Origin: JBFMEX01 sp040752215
GTDB lineage: Bacteria; Pseudomonadota; Alphaproteobacteria; Rhizobiales; Hyphomicrobiaceae
Length of the DNA: 23,171 nucleotides
Assembly (NCBI GenBank): GCA_040752215.1
Contig: JBFMEX010000052.1
Span: 1 to 23,171, forward strand
Direction of reading: 5' to 3'
How positions within the stretch are numbered: the first letter of the stretch is position 1; each line of letters opens with the position of its first letter. Shown piece by piece: positions 1 through 6,513 of this stretch. Position numbers and translations under genes: made by a program. The notes below the pieces were generated by a model. The model searched no databases. It had not been told where the DNA came from and worked only from the letters and a program-made list of their open reading frames with translations.

Positions 1-1
1 C

Positions 2-1174
2 ACGACTTCGGCCAGCTTGGCGCATGGGGTCAGGCCCACAGGGTCTGACCCCGGCGACGTCGGGATTTCCCCCATCCCCAGCCCCGCCCCGCAAGGGGGA
101 GGGGAAAAGGAGGCCGACTATGCGTTGTTCGCTGCCGCCTACGACGTCACGCCGGCGGGCAACTGGGAGGGGAAAACGATCCTCAATCGGCTCGGCCGGT
201 TGGAGCTCGGCGCAGAGGCCGAGGAGCGCCAGCTAGCCGAGCTCCGGGCCAAGCTGCTGGCGCGGCGGGCAACGCGCATCCGGCCCGGCTGGGACGACAA
301 GGTGCTGGCCGACTGGAATGGGCTGACGATCGCCGCGCTGGCGGCGGCGGCAACGGTGCACCGGCGGCCGGATTGGCTCGCAGCCGCAGAGCGCGCGTTC
401 CGCTTCGTCGCCGAGGAGATGACGATCGACGGCCGGCTGCGGCATTCGTCGCGACTGGGACGCGCCGAGGCGCCGGCGACGGCGGGCGACTATGCCAACA
501 TGACCCGCGCGGCGATCCGCCTACATCAGGCGACGCTCGATGCGCGCTACCTCGAGCAAGCTTGCGTGTGGACCGAGATCCTCGACCGCCATTACTGGCG
601 CCAGGATATTGGCGGCTACGCCCAGTCGGCCGACGACACGGCGGACGTGATCGTGCGCCTCGCCAGCGGCCACGACGAGGCAGCGCCCAATGCCAATGGG
701 ATCATGATCAGCAATCTGGTGTGGCTGTCGCTGCTGACCGGCGAGGACGCGTATCGGGCGCGGGCAGAGGCTATTCTGGCCGCGTTCTCCGGGGACATTG
801 CCGCCAACCTGGCCGGGCACACAGGCCTGCTGGCAGCGGCGATCGATCTGTTGGCGCCACAGCAGGTGGCAATCGTCGGTGCAGCCGGGCCGGGCGGCGC
901 GGCGCTGGTGGAGGCGCTGCATTCGGTGTCGCTGCCGGGTGCGCTCGAGTACGTGATCGATGCCGCGAGCGCGGAGGGCCTCGGGCCAAGTCTTACCGGC
1001 AAGTCGGCCATCGACGGCAGGAGCGCGGCCTACGTGTGCTTGGGTCCGCAGTGCTCGTCGCCGGTGACGTCGAAGGAGCAGTTTGCCACCCAACTGCATG
1101 TACTCCGTTGTCTTTCTGGGGCCGGTTCGACTCGGGTTGCGTATCGAATCCGCGAGAGTCAAGAGGAAACTTGA
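2..1174 (+). CDS. Thioredoxin-domain / YyaL (SSP411) family protein, C-terminal part, 5' end outside window
   Basis: This is the C-terminal half of a YyaL/SSP411-type protein: an N-terminal thioredoxin-like domain (not in the window) followed by an (alpha/alpha)6-barrel glucosidase-like region. The physiological role is not well established. The recognisable homology begins around position 113 with ALFAAAYDVTPAGNWEGKTI and continues through GWDDKVLADWNGL, TAGDYANM, SGHDEAAPNANG and the terminal AYVCLGPQC block, all typical of the family. The frame is open to the window edge; the first in-frame start-like codon is a TTG at 17, but the family is normally near 650-700 residues, so this is a partial gene rather than a 385-residue protein. 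About 28 residues just before the homologous part come from two GC-rich palindromes lying in frame (26-106), so the gene may carry an insertion or be 5'-broken. The last 25 or so residues after EQFATQL also look non-family and enter lower-GC DNA. Confidence 0.75.
   Translation, partial: TTSASLAHGVRPTGSDPGDVGISPIPSPAPQGGGEKEADYALFAAAYDVTPAGNWEGKTILNRLGRLELGAEAEERQLAELRAKLLARRATRIRPGWDDKVLADWNGLTIAALAAAATVHRRPDWLAAAERAFRFVAEEMTIDGRLRHSSRLGRAEAPATAGDYANMTRAAIRLHQATLDARYLEQACVWTEILDRHYWRQDIGGYAQSADDTADVIVRLASGHDEAAPNANGIMISNLVWLSLLTGEDAYRARAEAILAAFSGDIAANLAGHTGLLAAAIDLLAPQQVAIVGAAGPGGAALVEALHSVSLPGALEYVIDAASAEGLGPSLTGKSAIDGRSAAYVCLGPQCSSPVTSKEQFATQLHVLRCLSGAGSTRVAYRIRESQEET
26..106. repeat. Two adjacent GC-rich palindromes inside the yyaL-like frame
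   Basis: Palindrome 1 has 12-base arms at 26-37 and 41-52 with one mismatch and a 3-base loop (GGGGTCAGGCCC / GGGTCTGACCCC). Palindrome 2 is an imperfect C-run/G-run pair between 66-79 and 94-106 (TTTCCCC... / ...GGGGAAA). Both resemble dispersed intergenic palindromes of high-GC proteobacteria, yet the reading frame stays open through them and encodes a Gly/Pro-rich stretch not expected in the protein family. Confidence 0.6.
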
Positions 1175-1310
1175 ACTTCACGTGAAACCAGCCCATCTTG
1201 TTTGTTGCCAAGTCGCCCCGTAAACCCGAACTGTCACCCTCTGGTGGCGTGCCATCCGCTCGGATGGATAGGGAGCGGGGCGCGACATTTCCAGTAGTGG
1301 CGGGCACAAA

Positions 1311-1339
1311 CAAAAAGAGGACCGCATTTGCGGCCCTCT
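1311..1339 (-). terminator. Intrinsic terminator pointing left, no clear gene attached
   Basis: Arms 1316-1326 and 1329-1339 form an 11-bp stem (one G-U on the minus-strand transcript) with a 2-base loop, and the minus strand then continues with TTTTTGTTTG. This is a good rho-independent terminator for leftward transcription. No recognisable leftward gene ends just before it. Confidence 0.6.
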
Positions 1340-1356
1340 AGTTTGGTTCGCATCCC

Positions 1357-1651
1357 GTGCTCAGCGCACAAAGCAGCGATCTCCATTTCCGTTATTATTC
1401 GCTCGTTGGTGATTCGGCAATGGACAGCCACACATTGTTGTGGAAAACCACGCTTAAAGTATTGTCCGGCAGGGAATCGCCTTTGCGAGCCTTCTTTTTC
1501 CGATACTCCAATGGCTTGGTAGAAGCATTGCGAAACCTCGGCCCAGCGTTTCCCACTGGACATGCATAGGCAAGGTTTGCTATGTGAGGATTGTTGCGTT
1601 CGAGTGGCGTCTACGAGTGACGGTGCTCAGCGCATAGAGCAGTGATCTCCA
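1357..1651. repeat. Direct repeat pair, 29 bases each (1357-1385 and 1623-1651)
   Basis: The two copies share GTGCTCAGCGCA, then AGCAG and GATCTCCA, with three mismatches over 29 bases. Their starts are 266 bp apart. On the minus strand both copies would read as a short MEI(A/T)ALCAEH-like peptide, which may be remnant coding sequence duplicated in the element. Confidence 0.6.
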
Positions 1652-1674
1652 CTAAATGCCGCGCTGAGCACCGT
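1620..1674. repeat. 14-base perfect inverted repeat overlapping the second direct repeat
   Basis: The arms ACGGTGCTCAGCGC (1620-1633) and GCGCTGAGCACCGT (1661-1674) are perfect complements separated by 27 bases. The left arm is part of the second direct-repeat copy, so the motif occurs three times in 320 bp. It lies about 90 bp upstream of the small HNH-like gene and could be an element end or a recombination site. No transposase is visible nearby, and no integron attC consensus is present. Confidence 0.55.
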
Positions 1675-1766
1675 TCGTTCCCAGAACGGCGGTGTGGGCG
1701 CGAACCTGCGTTCCCACATTGCACCGATTATTGCAATCTGGACCAATGGTCCGGAAAGGAGCGCTA

Positions 1767-2051
1767 ATGCGAATTCGAAATGTAGTCGGAACGAGCAATA
1801 ATGTGTGTCGTTGCGGCTCCTGGCTGAACCACTACCATCGGCACAGCAAGCGATATCCGTACGTTTGCTCAATCCTCAGATGCAACGGCAAGGCCGAGGT
1901 GGGTGGCCATGTCCAAATCGTCGGTTCAACGGACTCAACTTGGTACATAGTGCCGCTCTGCAGCCACTGCAATCAACGAGTGGACATCATGGACCTTTGG
2001 TCCGAGGTACCGCTTGTACCTGCCAACGTTCGACTCACCTGCGGTCAATAA
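1767..2051 (+). CDS. Small cysteine-rich protein, HNH-like (94 aa), function unknown
   Basis: The 94-residue product matches a small-protein pattern that I recognise from scattered genomes, without an assigned function: NVVGTS near the N terminus, a CRCGSWL motif (C14, C16), C34 and C39, GGHV with H48, then YIVPLCSHCN with C65, C68 and N69, and a late ANVRLTC. The H48...C65-x2-C68-N69 arrangement with C34/C39 suggests a zinc-stabilised beta-beta-alpha-metal fold as in HNH nucleases; that is inference. The ATG at 1767 is preceded by AAAGGAG at a good distance, which decides the start over the longer frame from 1692. GC content is about 53-57% in the parts counted, below its neighbours, consistent with acquisition. 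It converges on rho with a shared hairpin between. It could be an orphan cargo gene of a lost element. Confidence 0.65.
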   Translation: MRIRNVVGTSNNVCRCGSWLNHYHRHSKRYPYVCSILRCNGKAEVGGHVQIVGSTDSTWYIVPLCSHCNQRVDIMDLWSEVPLVPANVRLTCGQ

Positions 2052-2057
2052 GTGAAA

Positions 2058-2090
2058 GCTGGGCGGCCGTTCGCCAATTGGCCGCCCAGC
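2058..2090. terminator. Hairpin between convergent small gene and rho
   Basis: Arms 2058-2068 and 2080-2090 are perfectly complementary over 11 bases (GCTGGGCGGCC / GGCCGCCCAGC) with an 11-base loop. On the minus strand it is followed by TTTCACTT, so it is best placed to terminate the leftward rho transcript 34 bp after the rho stop; it lies 7 bp after the plus-strand gene and may work in both directions. Confidence 0.6.
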
Positions 2091-2123
2091 AAACTCAAAC
2101 GACTTCCAGCGGTGCCCAGCAGA

Positions 2124-3389
2124 TCAAGTATTCATCGAGGAGAAGAATTCGCCGTTGGTCTTGGTCGATTTCAGCTTGTCGAGGAGGAACTCGATCGCAT
2201 CCATGGTGCCCATCGGGTTGAGGATGCGGCGCAGCACGTAGACCTTCTTGAGCTGGTCCCTCGGCACCAGCAGGTCCTCCTTGCGGGTGCCGGAGCGGGC
2301 GACGTCGATGGCCGGGAACACGCGCTTGTCGGAGACCTTGCGGTCGAGGATGATCTCCGAGTTGCCGGTACCCTTGAACTCCTCGAAGATGACCTCGTCC
2401 ATACGGCTGCCGGTGTCGATCAGCGCGGTGGCGATGATGGTCAGCGAGCCGCCCTCCTCGATGTTGCGCGCGGCGCCGAAAAAGCGCTTGGGCCGCTGCA
2501 ACGCGTTGGAGTCGACGCCACCGGTCAGCACCTTGCCGGACGACGGCACGACCGTGTTGTAGGCGCGTCCGAGGCGCGTAATGCTATCGAGGAGAATAAC
2601 GACGTCGCGCTTGTGCTCGACGAGGCGCTTCGCTTTCTCGATCACCATCTCTGACACCTGCACGTGGCGCGAGGGCGGCTCGTCGAAGGTCGAGGAGATG
2701 ACCTCGCCCTTGACCGAGCGCTGCATGTCGGTGACCTCCTCCGGGCGCTCGTCGATCAGCAGCACGATCAGGTAGCACTCGGGGTGGTTGGCGGTGATCG
2801 AGTGGGCGATGTTCTGGAGCAGCACCGTCTTGCCGGTGCGCGGAGGCGCGACGATCAGCGCGCGCTGGCCCTTACCGAGCGGCACCACGATGTCGATCAC
2901 GCGGGCTGAGAAATCCTTGATGGTCGGATCCTCGATCTCCATCTTCAGCCACCTGGTCGGGTAGAGCGGCGTCAGGTTGTCGAAGTGAACCTTGTGCTTG
3001 GTCGCCTCGGGATCCTCGAAATTGATCTTGTTGACCTTGAGCAACGCGAAGTAGCGCTCACCGTCCTTCGGGCTCCGGATCTGGCCCTCGACGGTATCGC
3101 CGGTGCGCAGCGCGAAGCGGCGGATCTGCGATGGCGAGACGTAGATGTCGTCGGGGCCGGGCAGGTAGTTGGCGTCCGGCGAGCGCAGGAAACCGAAGCC
3201 GTCCTGCAGCACCTCGACCACGCCGATGCCGGTGATCTCGACGTCCTGAAGCGCGAGCTGCTTCAACGTCGCGAACATCAGCTCCTGCTTGCGCATGGTG
3301 CTCGCGTTCTCGACGCCGACCTCCTCGGCGAAACTCAGCAGCTCGGTCGGTGTCTTGAGCTTAAGCTCCTCGAGCTTCATCTCGTTCAT
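2124..3389 (-). CDS. rho: Transcription termination factor Rho
   Basis: Rho is the hexameric RNA-dependent ATPase/helicase that ends transcription at rut-containing transcripts. All hallmarks are present in 421 residues: an N-terminal helical segment (KLEELKLKTPTELLSFAEE), the cold-shock-like RNA-binding domain with DGFGFLR, Walker A APPRTGKT, Walker B VVILLDSITR, the Q-loop region LTGGVDSNALQRPKRFFGAA and the conserved ATALIDTGSRMDEVIFEEFK. The frame extends upstream to 3479, but the family start MNEMKLEELK maps to the ATG at 3387-3389, preceded by CCGGAGTTACCA, a good ribosome binding site; that start is used. It is leftward, 231 bp after hemJ, with its own likely promoter and a structured leader. 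The hemJ-rho neighbourhood beside the origin is common in alphaproteobacteria. Identification is secure. Confidence 0.98.
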   Translation of the reverse strand: MNEMKLEELKLKTPTELLSFAEEVGVENASTMRKQELMFATLKQLALQDVEITGIGVVEVLQDGFGFLRSPDANYLPGPDDIYVSPSQIRRFALRTGDTVEGQIRSPKDGERYFALLKVNKINFEDPEATKHKVHFDNLTPLYPTRWLKMEIEDPTIKDFSARVIDIVVPLGKGQRALIVAPPRTGKTVLLQNIAHSITANHPECYLIVLLIDERPEEVTDMQRSVKGEVISSTFDEPPSRHVQVSEMVIEKAKRLVEHKRDVVILLDSITRLGRAYNTVVPSSGKVLTGGVDSNALQRPKRFFGAARNIEEGGSLTIIATALIDTGSRMDEVIFEEFKGTGNSEIILDRKVSDKRVFPAIDVARSGTRKEDLLVPRDQLKKVYVLRRILNPMGTMDAIEFLLDKLKSTKTNGEFFSSMNT

Positions 3390-3620
3390 TGGTAACTCCG
3401 GAAATGCTCGGAGACTTCGCGCGGGAACTGCCGAGCCGAGCCTGGAAAAAGCGGGATGATGTGCCGGCGTGGGAGCCACGCCTGTCGGTCTGCCGGTCTA
3501 CCCTCGTGAGCCGCCGGCAGCCGGTCATTCGCAGCCGGAGAGGCCGCGAGTCGATCGTTGGACACGCAAACTATACCAGAGCCAACCGGAAATCAAAAGC
3601 TGGTTTGCCGCGGCCCAGGC
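3390..3620 (-). promoter_or_regulatory. rho promoter and long structured 5' leader
   Basis: On the minus strand a TATAGT -10 (3570-3575) is preceded by TTTGAT (3592-3597, 16-base spacing) or TTGATT (3591-3596, 15-base spacing). Transcription from there would give a leader of about 170 nt that contains a perfect 7-bp hairpin (3466-3472 with 3476-3482, GGCGTGG/CCACGCC) and further GC-rich stems. Rho genes are often autoregulated through long leaders; that role here is inferred. Confidence 0.45.
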
Positions 3621-4142
3621 TCAGAACGGCTTGACGATCACCAGCACGACGATGGCGGTCATCAGCAGCGTCGGCACCTCGTTCACGATGCGCCAATGGC
3701 GGGCCGGCTTGTCGTTGCGGTCCTCGCCGAAACGGCGCACCGCGGCCGAGAAATAGCCGTGGACGGCGGACAGGGCCAGCGCGGCCGCAAGCTTGGCGTG
3801 GAACCAGCCGTCGGCCAAAAATCCGGCCTTCCAGGCGAGCCACAGCCCGAGCACCCAGGAGATGATCATCGCCGGGTTGACGATGATCGTCAGCAGGCGC
3901 CGCTCCATCACCTTGAAGGTCTCCGACATCGCCGAGCCCTTGGGCGCGTCGCAGTGGTAGATGAAGAGACGCGGAAGGTAGAGCATGCCGGCCATCCACG
4001 AGATGATGGCGACGACGTGCACCGCCTTGACCCAGAGATAAGCTCCCTCGCCCAGCACCAGCATCACGAGCGCGGTCGCCGCGACCGTCACCGCGAGCGC
4101 GATCGCCGCCCTGACGGCAGGTGATTTCTCCTGCTTTTCCAA
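3621..4142 (-). CDS. hemJ: Protoporphyrinogen IX oxidase HemJ (CopD-like membrane protein)
   Basis: The 173-residue protein is an integral membrane protein with about four to five hydrophobic helices, matching HemJ, the oxygen-independent protoporphyrinogen IX oxidase that replaces HemG/HemY in many alphaproteobacteria. The family core WVKAVHVVAIISWMAGMLYL followed by PRLFIYH is present, with the conserved His in the first core helix, then ERRLLTIIVNPAMI and WFHAKL. It lies 3 bp after hemE on the same strand, so the two haem-pathway genes are co-transcribed and probably translationally coupled. The start appears to be TTG at 4140-4142; no ATG or GTG occurs upstream of the first conserved helix in this frame, so the exact start is less sure than the function. 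Confidence 0.9.
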   Translation of the reverse strand: MEKQEKSPAVRAAIALAVTVAATALVMLVLGEGAYLWVKAVHVVAIISWMAGMLYLPRLFIYHCDAPKGSAMSETFKVMERRLLTIIVNPAMIISWVLGLWLAWKAGFLADGWFHAKLAAALALSAVHGYFSAAVRRFGEDRNDKPARHWRIVNEVPTLLMTAIVVLVIVKPF

Positions 4143-4145
4143 GCC

Positions 4146-5240
4146 TCAAGCCCTTCGTGCCTGGGAAGATGCCCCACGCACGACCTCGAGCAGGCGAGTG
4201 ACGTTCTCGGGCGGAGTCTGGGGCATGATCCCGTGCCCGAGGTTGAAGATGAAGGGGATGCCGTGCATCGCCCGGCAGATATTCTCCGCACGCCGCTCCA
4301 TCGCCGGACCGTCCGTCAGCAGCAGCAGCGGGTCCAGGTTGCCCTGGCGGACCACGCGCCGCGCGCCGAATCCGTCGCGCATGAAGTCGAGCGGCACCTG
4401 GGTGTCGCAGCCGATCCCGTCGACGCCGGTGCGGTCGACGTAGGCGACTGCGGCGCTGCCCGCGCCACGCGGGAAGCCGATGATCGGAATGACAGGATTT
4501 TCCCCCCTCAACGCCGAGACGATACGCCGAGTCGGTTCGATCACCCATCGGTCGAGCTCGTCGTCGGGGAGGCTTCCAGCCCAGCTGTCGAAAATCTGCA
4601 ACACATCGGCGCCGGCGCGGACCTGGCCCTGAAGGTAGGTCGTGGTTGCCTCGACGAGGATGTCGATCAGCGCGGAGAAAAACTCGGGCTGGCGATAGGC
4701 GACGAGGCGGGCTGCCGCCTGATCGGGCGAGCCGCGGCCGCCGACCATGTAGGTCGCCACGGTCCACGGTGCGCCGGCAAAGCCGATGAGGGCGGTCTCG
4801 GCCGGCAGGTCCTGGCGCAGTCGGGCCACCGTTTCGAGCACGATCGCCAGTTTCTTCTCCGCGGCGGCGAGGCTGAGCGCGGCGAGGTCGGCAGCGGACG
4901 TTAGTGCATCGAGAATCGGGCCCTCGCCTTCCATGAAGGCGACCTTCTGACCGAGGCCATCGGGCACGACGAGGATGTCGGAGAACAGGATCGCGGCGTC
5001 GAAGCCGTAGCGGCGGATCGGCTGCAGCGTCACCTCGGCAGCGAGAGCCGGCGTGTAGCAGAGATCCAGGAAGCTTCCGGCCTCGGCCCGGGTCTGGCGG
5101 TACTCCGGCAGGTAGCGGCCTGCCTGCCGCATCAGCCAGATCGGCGGCGGAGCGAGGCTCTCGCCAGCGAACGGCGCGAGAAAGCGCCGCTTTGTGGCGC
5201 TTCCGGAAAGCCTCTGCTGCGGCTCGGATGCCGTGGTCAT
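4146..5240 (-). CDS. hemE: Uroporphyrinogen decarboxylase
   Basis: HemE converts uroporphyrinogen III to coproporphyrinogen III by four decarboxylations, a cytosolic step of haem/chlorophyll synthesis. The 364-residue length fits the family. Visible signatures are the N-terminal PIWLMRQAGRYLPEYR motif with its substrate-binding arginines, ILFSDILVVPDGLG with the catalytic aspartate, GFAGAPWTVATYMVGG, QIFDSWAG, and IPIIGFPRGAG. The ATG at 5238-5240 is preceded by CTGGAGACGC, giving a GGAG ribosome binding site. hemJ follows at 3 bp. The 5' side faces the probable replication origin, as in Caulobacter and Rickettsia, where hemE borders oriC. Identification is secure. Confidence 0.97.
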   Translation of the reverse strand: MTTASEPQQRLSGSATKRRFLAPFAGESLAPPPIWLMRQAGRYLPEYRQTRAEAGSFLDLCYTPALAAEVTLQPIRRYGFDAAILFSDILVVPDGLGQKVAFMEGEGPILDALTSAADLAALSLAAAEKKLAIVLETVARLRQDLPAETALIGFAGAPWTVATYMVGGRGSPDQAAARLVAYRQPEFFSALIDILVEATTTYLQGQVRAGADVLQIFDSWAGSLPDDELDRWVIEPTRRIVSALRGENPVIPIIGFPRGAGSAAVAYVDRTGVDGIGCDTQVPLDFMRDGFGARRVVRQGNLDPLLLLTDGPAMERRAENICRAMHGIPFIFNLGHGIMPQTPPENVTRLLEVVRGASSQARRA

Positions 5241-5655
5241 GCGTCTCCAGGGAGAAAAATCTAGAATCTCGATTTTTCAGATTGTTGTTATGACTCTTAG
5301 AACGTGGATGCTGGGGATCCTCATACCGTTCCCATCCAGTCCACATCATGCGCGCTGTGCATCGGCGCGGCGCGAGATCTGGTCCGATCGGAGCCGGTGT
5401 GCCACTAGAGACGGTTATGGCAATAGGAGTCAACGACTTGGTCAGCAGGGCCGTGAGCGTGTACGAGGCACAGGCTGTCGAGGGATGCTTGGACAGCCAG
5501 GGGCAATTCGGATTTGCACAGGATCGGGAGAGCAGGACCGCGATTGGTCGGGCGCGGTCAGCCTGTGGGTATTCGTGCCGGCAAGCCAACAGCCGGCTGG
5601 GGGCGGAGGCCCGCCGCGGCCGGTGGCGTTGGATAATGGGGCTCGTTGTCCACAG
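5241..5655. other. Probable chromosomal replication origin (oriC)
   Basis: This non-coding gap lies between divergent hemE and the RP001/ppsR gene, the conserved position of oriC in several alphaproteobacteria. 5251-5300 is 68% AT (34 of 50 bases) in otherwise GC-rich DNA and contains an AAAAATC/GATTTTT inverted repeat (5255-5261, 5271-5277), suitable as an unwinding element. DnaA-box-like sites are TTGTCCACA (5646-5654, one mismatch from TTATCCACA), TGTGGGTAT (5564-5572, reverse, two mismatches) and GTTGGATAA (5628-5636, reverse, two mismatches), with weaker TCCACA and GTGGAT cores near 5340 and 5304. Three GANTC sites (5264, 5292, 5427), targets of the CcrM methylase, fall within 170 bp. 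No CtrA TTAA-N7-TTAA site was seen. The hemE and ppsR promoters must also lie here. Confidence 0.6.
5646..5654 (+). promoter_or_regulatory. DnaA-box-like site next to the ppsR start
   Basis: TTGTCCACA differs from the TTATCCACA consensus at one position and ends two bases before the ATG at 5656. Its position could link initiator binding to transcription or translation of the downstream gene. Confidence 0.5.
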
Positions 5656-6513
5656 ATGACCCAGGCCTTGCCGAGCTTCTTCCATCTTCACCTCGTCTCG
5701 GACGCCACTGGCGAGACGCTGACCACGATCGCCAAGGCGGCGGCCGCGCAGTTCAGCCAGATGCGGGCGATCGAGCACGTGCATCCGCTGGTGCGCACCT
5801 CGCGGCAATTGCGGCGCGTGCTGCAGGAGATCGAGCAGACGCCGGGCATCGTGCTCTACACGATCGTCAATGCGACACTCTCGCTGGAGCTCGAGGAGCG
5901 CTGCAGGGAACTCGGCGTGCCGAGCCATCACGTGCTGCATCCAATCATGCAGGTGCTCGAATCGTATCTCGGGGCGGCGCGCACGCCGACCGTTGCTGGC
6001 CAGCACGTGCTCGATGCCGATTACTTCCGGCGCATCGATGCCCTGAACTTCACCATGCGGCACGACGACGGACGGCTGCCGGACAATTTGAGCGACGCCG
6101 ACATCGTGATCCTCGGCATCTCGCGCACCTCCAAGACGCCGACCAGTATCTATCTCGCGCAACGCGGATACAAGACGACCAACCTGCCGCTGGTGCCGAT
6201 GATTCCGCTGCCCGCAGCGTTCGACAGGCCGCACACGGCGTTCGTCGTCTGCCTGGTGGCCAGCCCCGAGCGCGTCGCCGAGGTGCGCCGCAACCGCGCC
6301 ATGCTGCTCTCGGATCGCGATCTCGACGACTATGTGGATCGCGGCCACATCGCCAGCGAGATCGCCTTCTCGCGCAAGGTCTGCGCCAAGCACGGCTGGC
6401 CGGTGATCGACGTCACGCGGCGCTCGATCGAGGAGACCGCGGCGACGATCATCCGCCTGATGCAGGATCGCGAAAGTGGCGACGTGGCGGGAGAAAAGGA
6501 GACGAATGCCTGA
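5656..6513 (+). CDS. PEP synthase / pyruvate phosphate dikinase regulatory protein (DUF299, RP001 homologue)
   Basis: This family is a bifunctional serine/threonine kinase and Pi-dependent phosphorylase that inactivates and reactivates PEP synthase or pyruvate, phosphate dikinase. The 285-residue protein starts with the typical FFHLHLVSDATGETL and has the atypical P-loop GISRTSKTPTSIYLAQRGYK, then NLPLVP and late SRKVCAKHGWPVIDVTRRSI. The ATG at 5656 gives the canonical N terminus; longer frames extend into the origin region but have no homology. No strong Shine-Dalgarno is visible before it. The next gene, maf, overlaps its end by 8 bp. Which of the two target enzymes it controls cannot be told from this window. 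Its location beside hemE matches RP001, the marker gene of alphaproteobacterial origins. Confidence 0.93.
   Translation: MTQALPSFFHLHLVSDATGETLTTIAKAAAAQFSQMRAIEHVHPLVRTSRQLRRVLQEIEQTPGIVLYTIVNATLSLELEERCRELGVPSHHVLHPIMQVLESYLGAARTPTVAGQHVLDADYFRRIDALNFTMRHDDGRLPDNLSDADIVILGISRTSKTPTSIYLAQRGYKTTNLPLVPMIPLPAAFDRPHTAFVVCLVASPERVAEVRRNRAMLLSDRDLDDYVDRGHIASEIAFSRKVCAKHGWPVIDVTRRSIEETAATIIRLMQDRESGDVAGEKETNA

Larger units (their letters stand above)
1175..1766. other. Lower-GC accessory intergenic region without a recognisable gene
   Basis: This 592-bp stretch separates the yyaL-like gene from the small cysteine-rich gene. By counting, 1381-1500 contains 57 G/C of 120 bases (47.5%), against about 63% in the core operon (38 of 60 at 8821-8880). 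Short open frames exist on both strands (for example 1357-1569 plus, 1234-1563 minus) but none shows a family signature or a convincing ribosome binding site, and the minus-strand one runs through a terminator. It holds a short hairpin (CCATCCG/CGGATGG near 1250-1266), the leftward terminator at 1311-1339, a 29-base direct repeat pair and a 14-base inverted repeat. It looks like debris of an acquired element. Confidence 0.55.

Noticed and set aside
1122..1160. GGTTCGA motif reminiscent of a tRNA T-arm near the patch boundary
   Set aside because: Flanking bases do not form a 5-bp T stem or an acceptor stem, so neither a tRNA nor a tRNA-derived attachment site can be supported.
1234..1563. Minus-strand frame of 109 codons in the low-GC patch
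   Set aside because: It reads straight through the leftward terminator at 1311-1339, has no recognisable motif and no clear ribosome binding site. It could be a remnant but is not supported as a gene.
1357..1569. Plus-strand frame of 70 codons in the low-GC patch
   Set aside because: No ribosome binding site, no family match that I recognise, and it overlaps the repeat copy; left as unassigned.
1620..1674. Inverted repeat considered as an integron attC site
   Set aside because: It lacks the conserved RYYYAAC and GTTRRRY core sites, and no integrase gene is visible.
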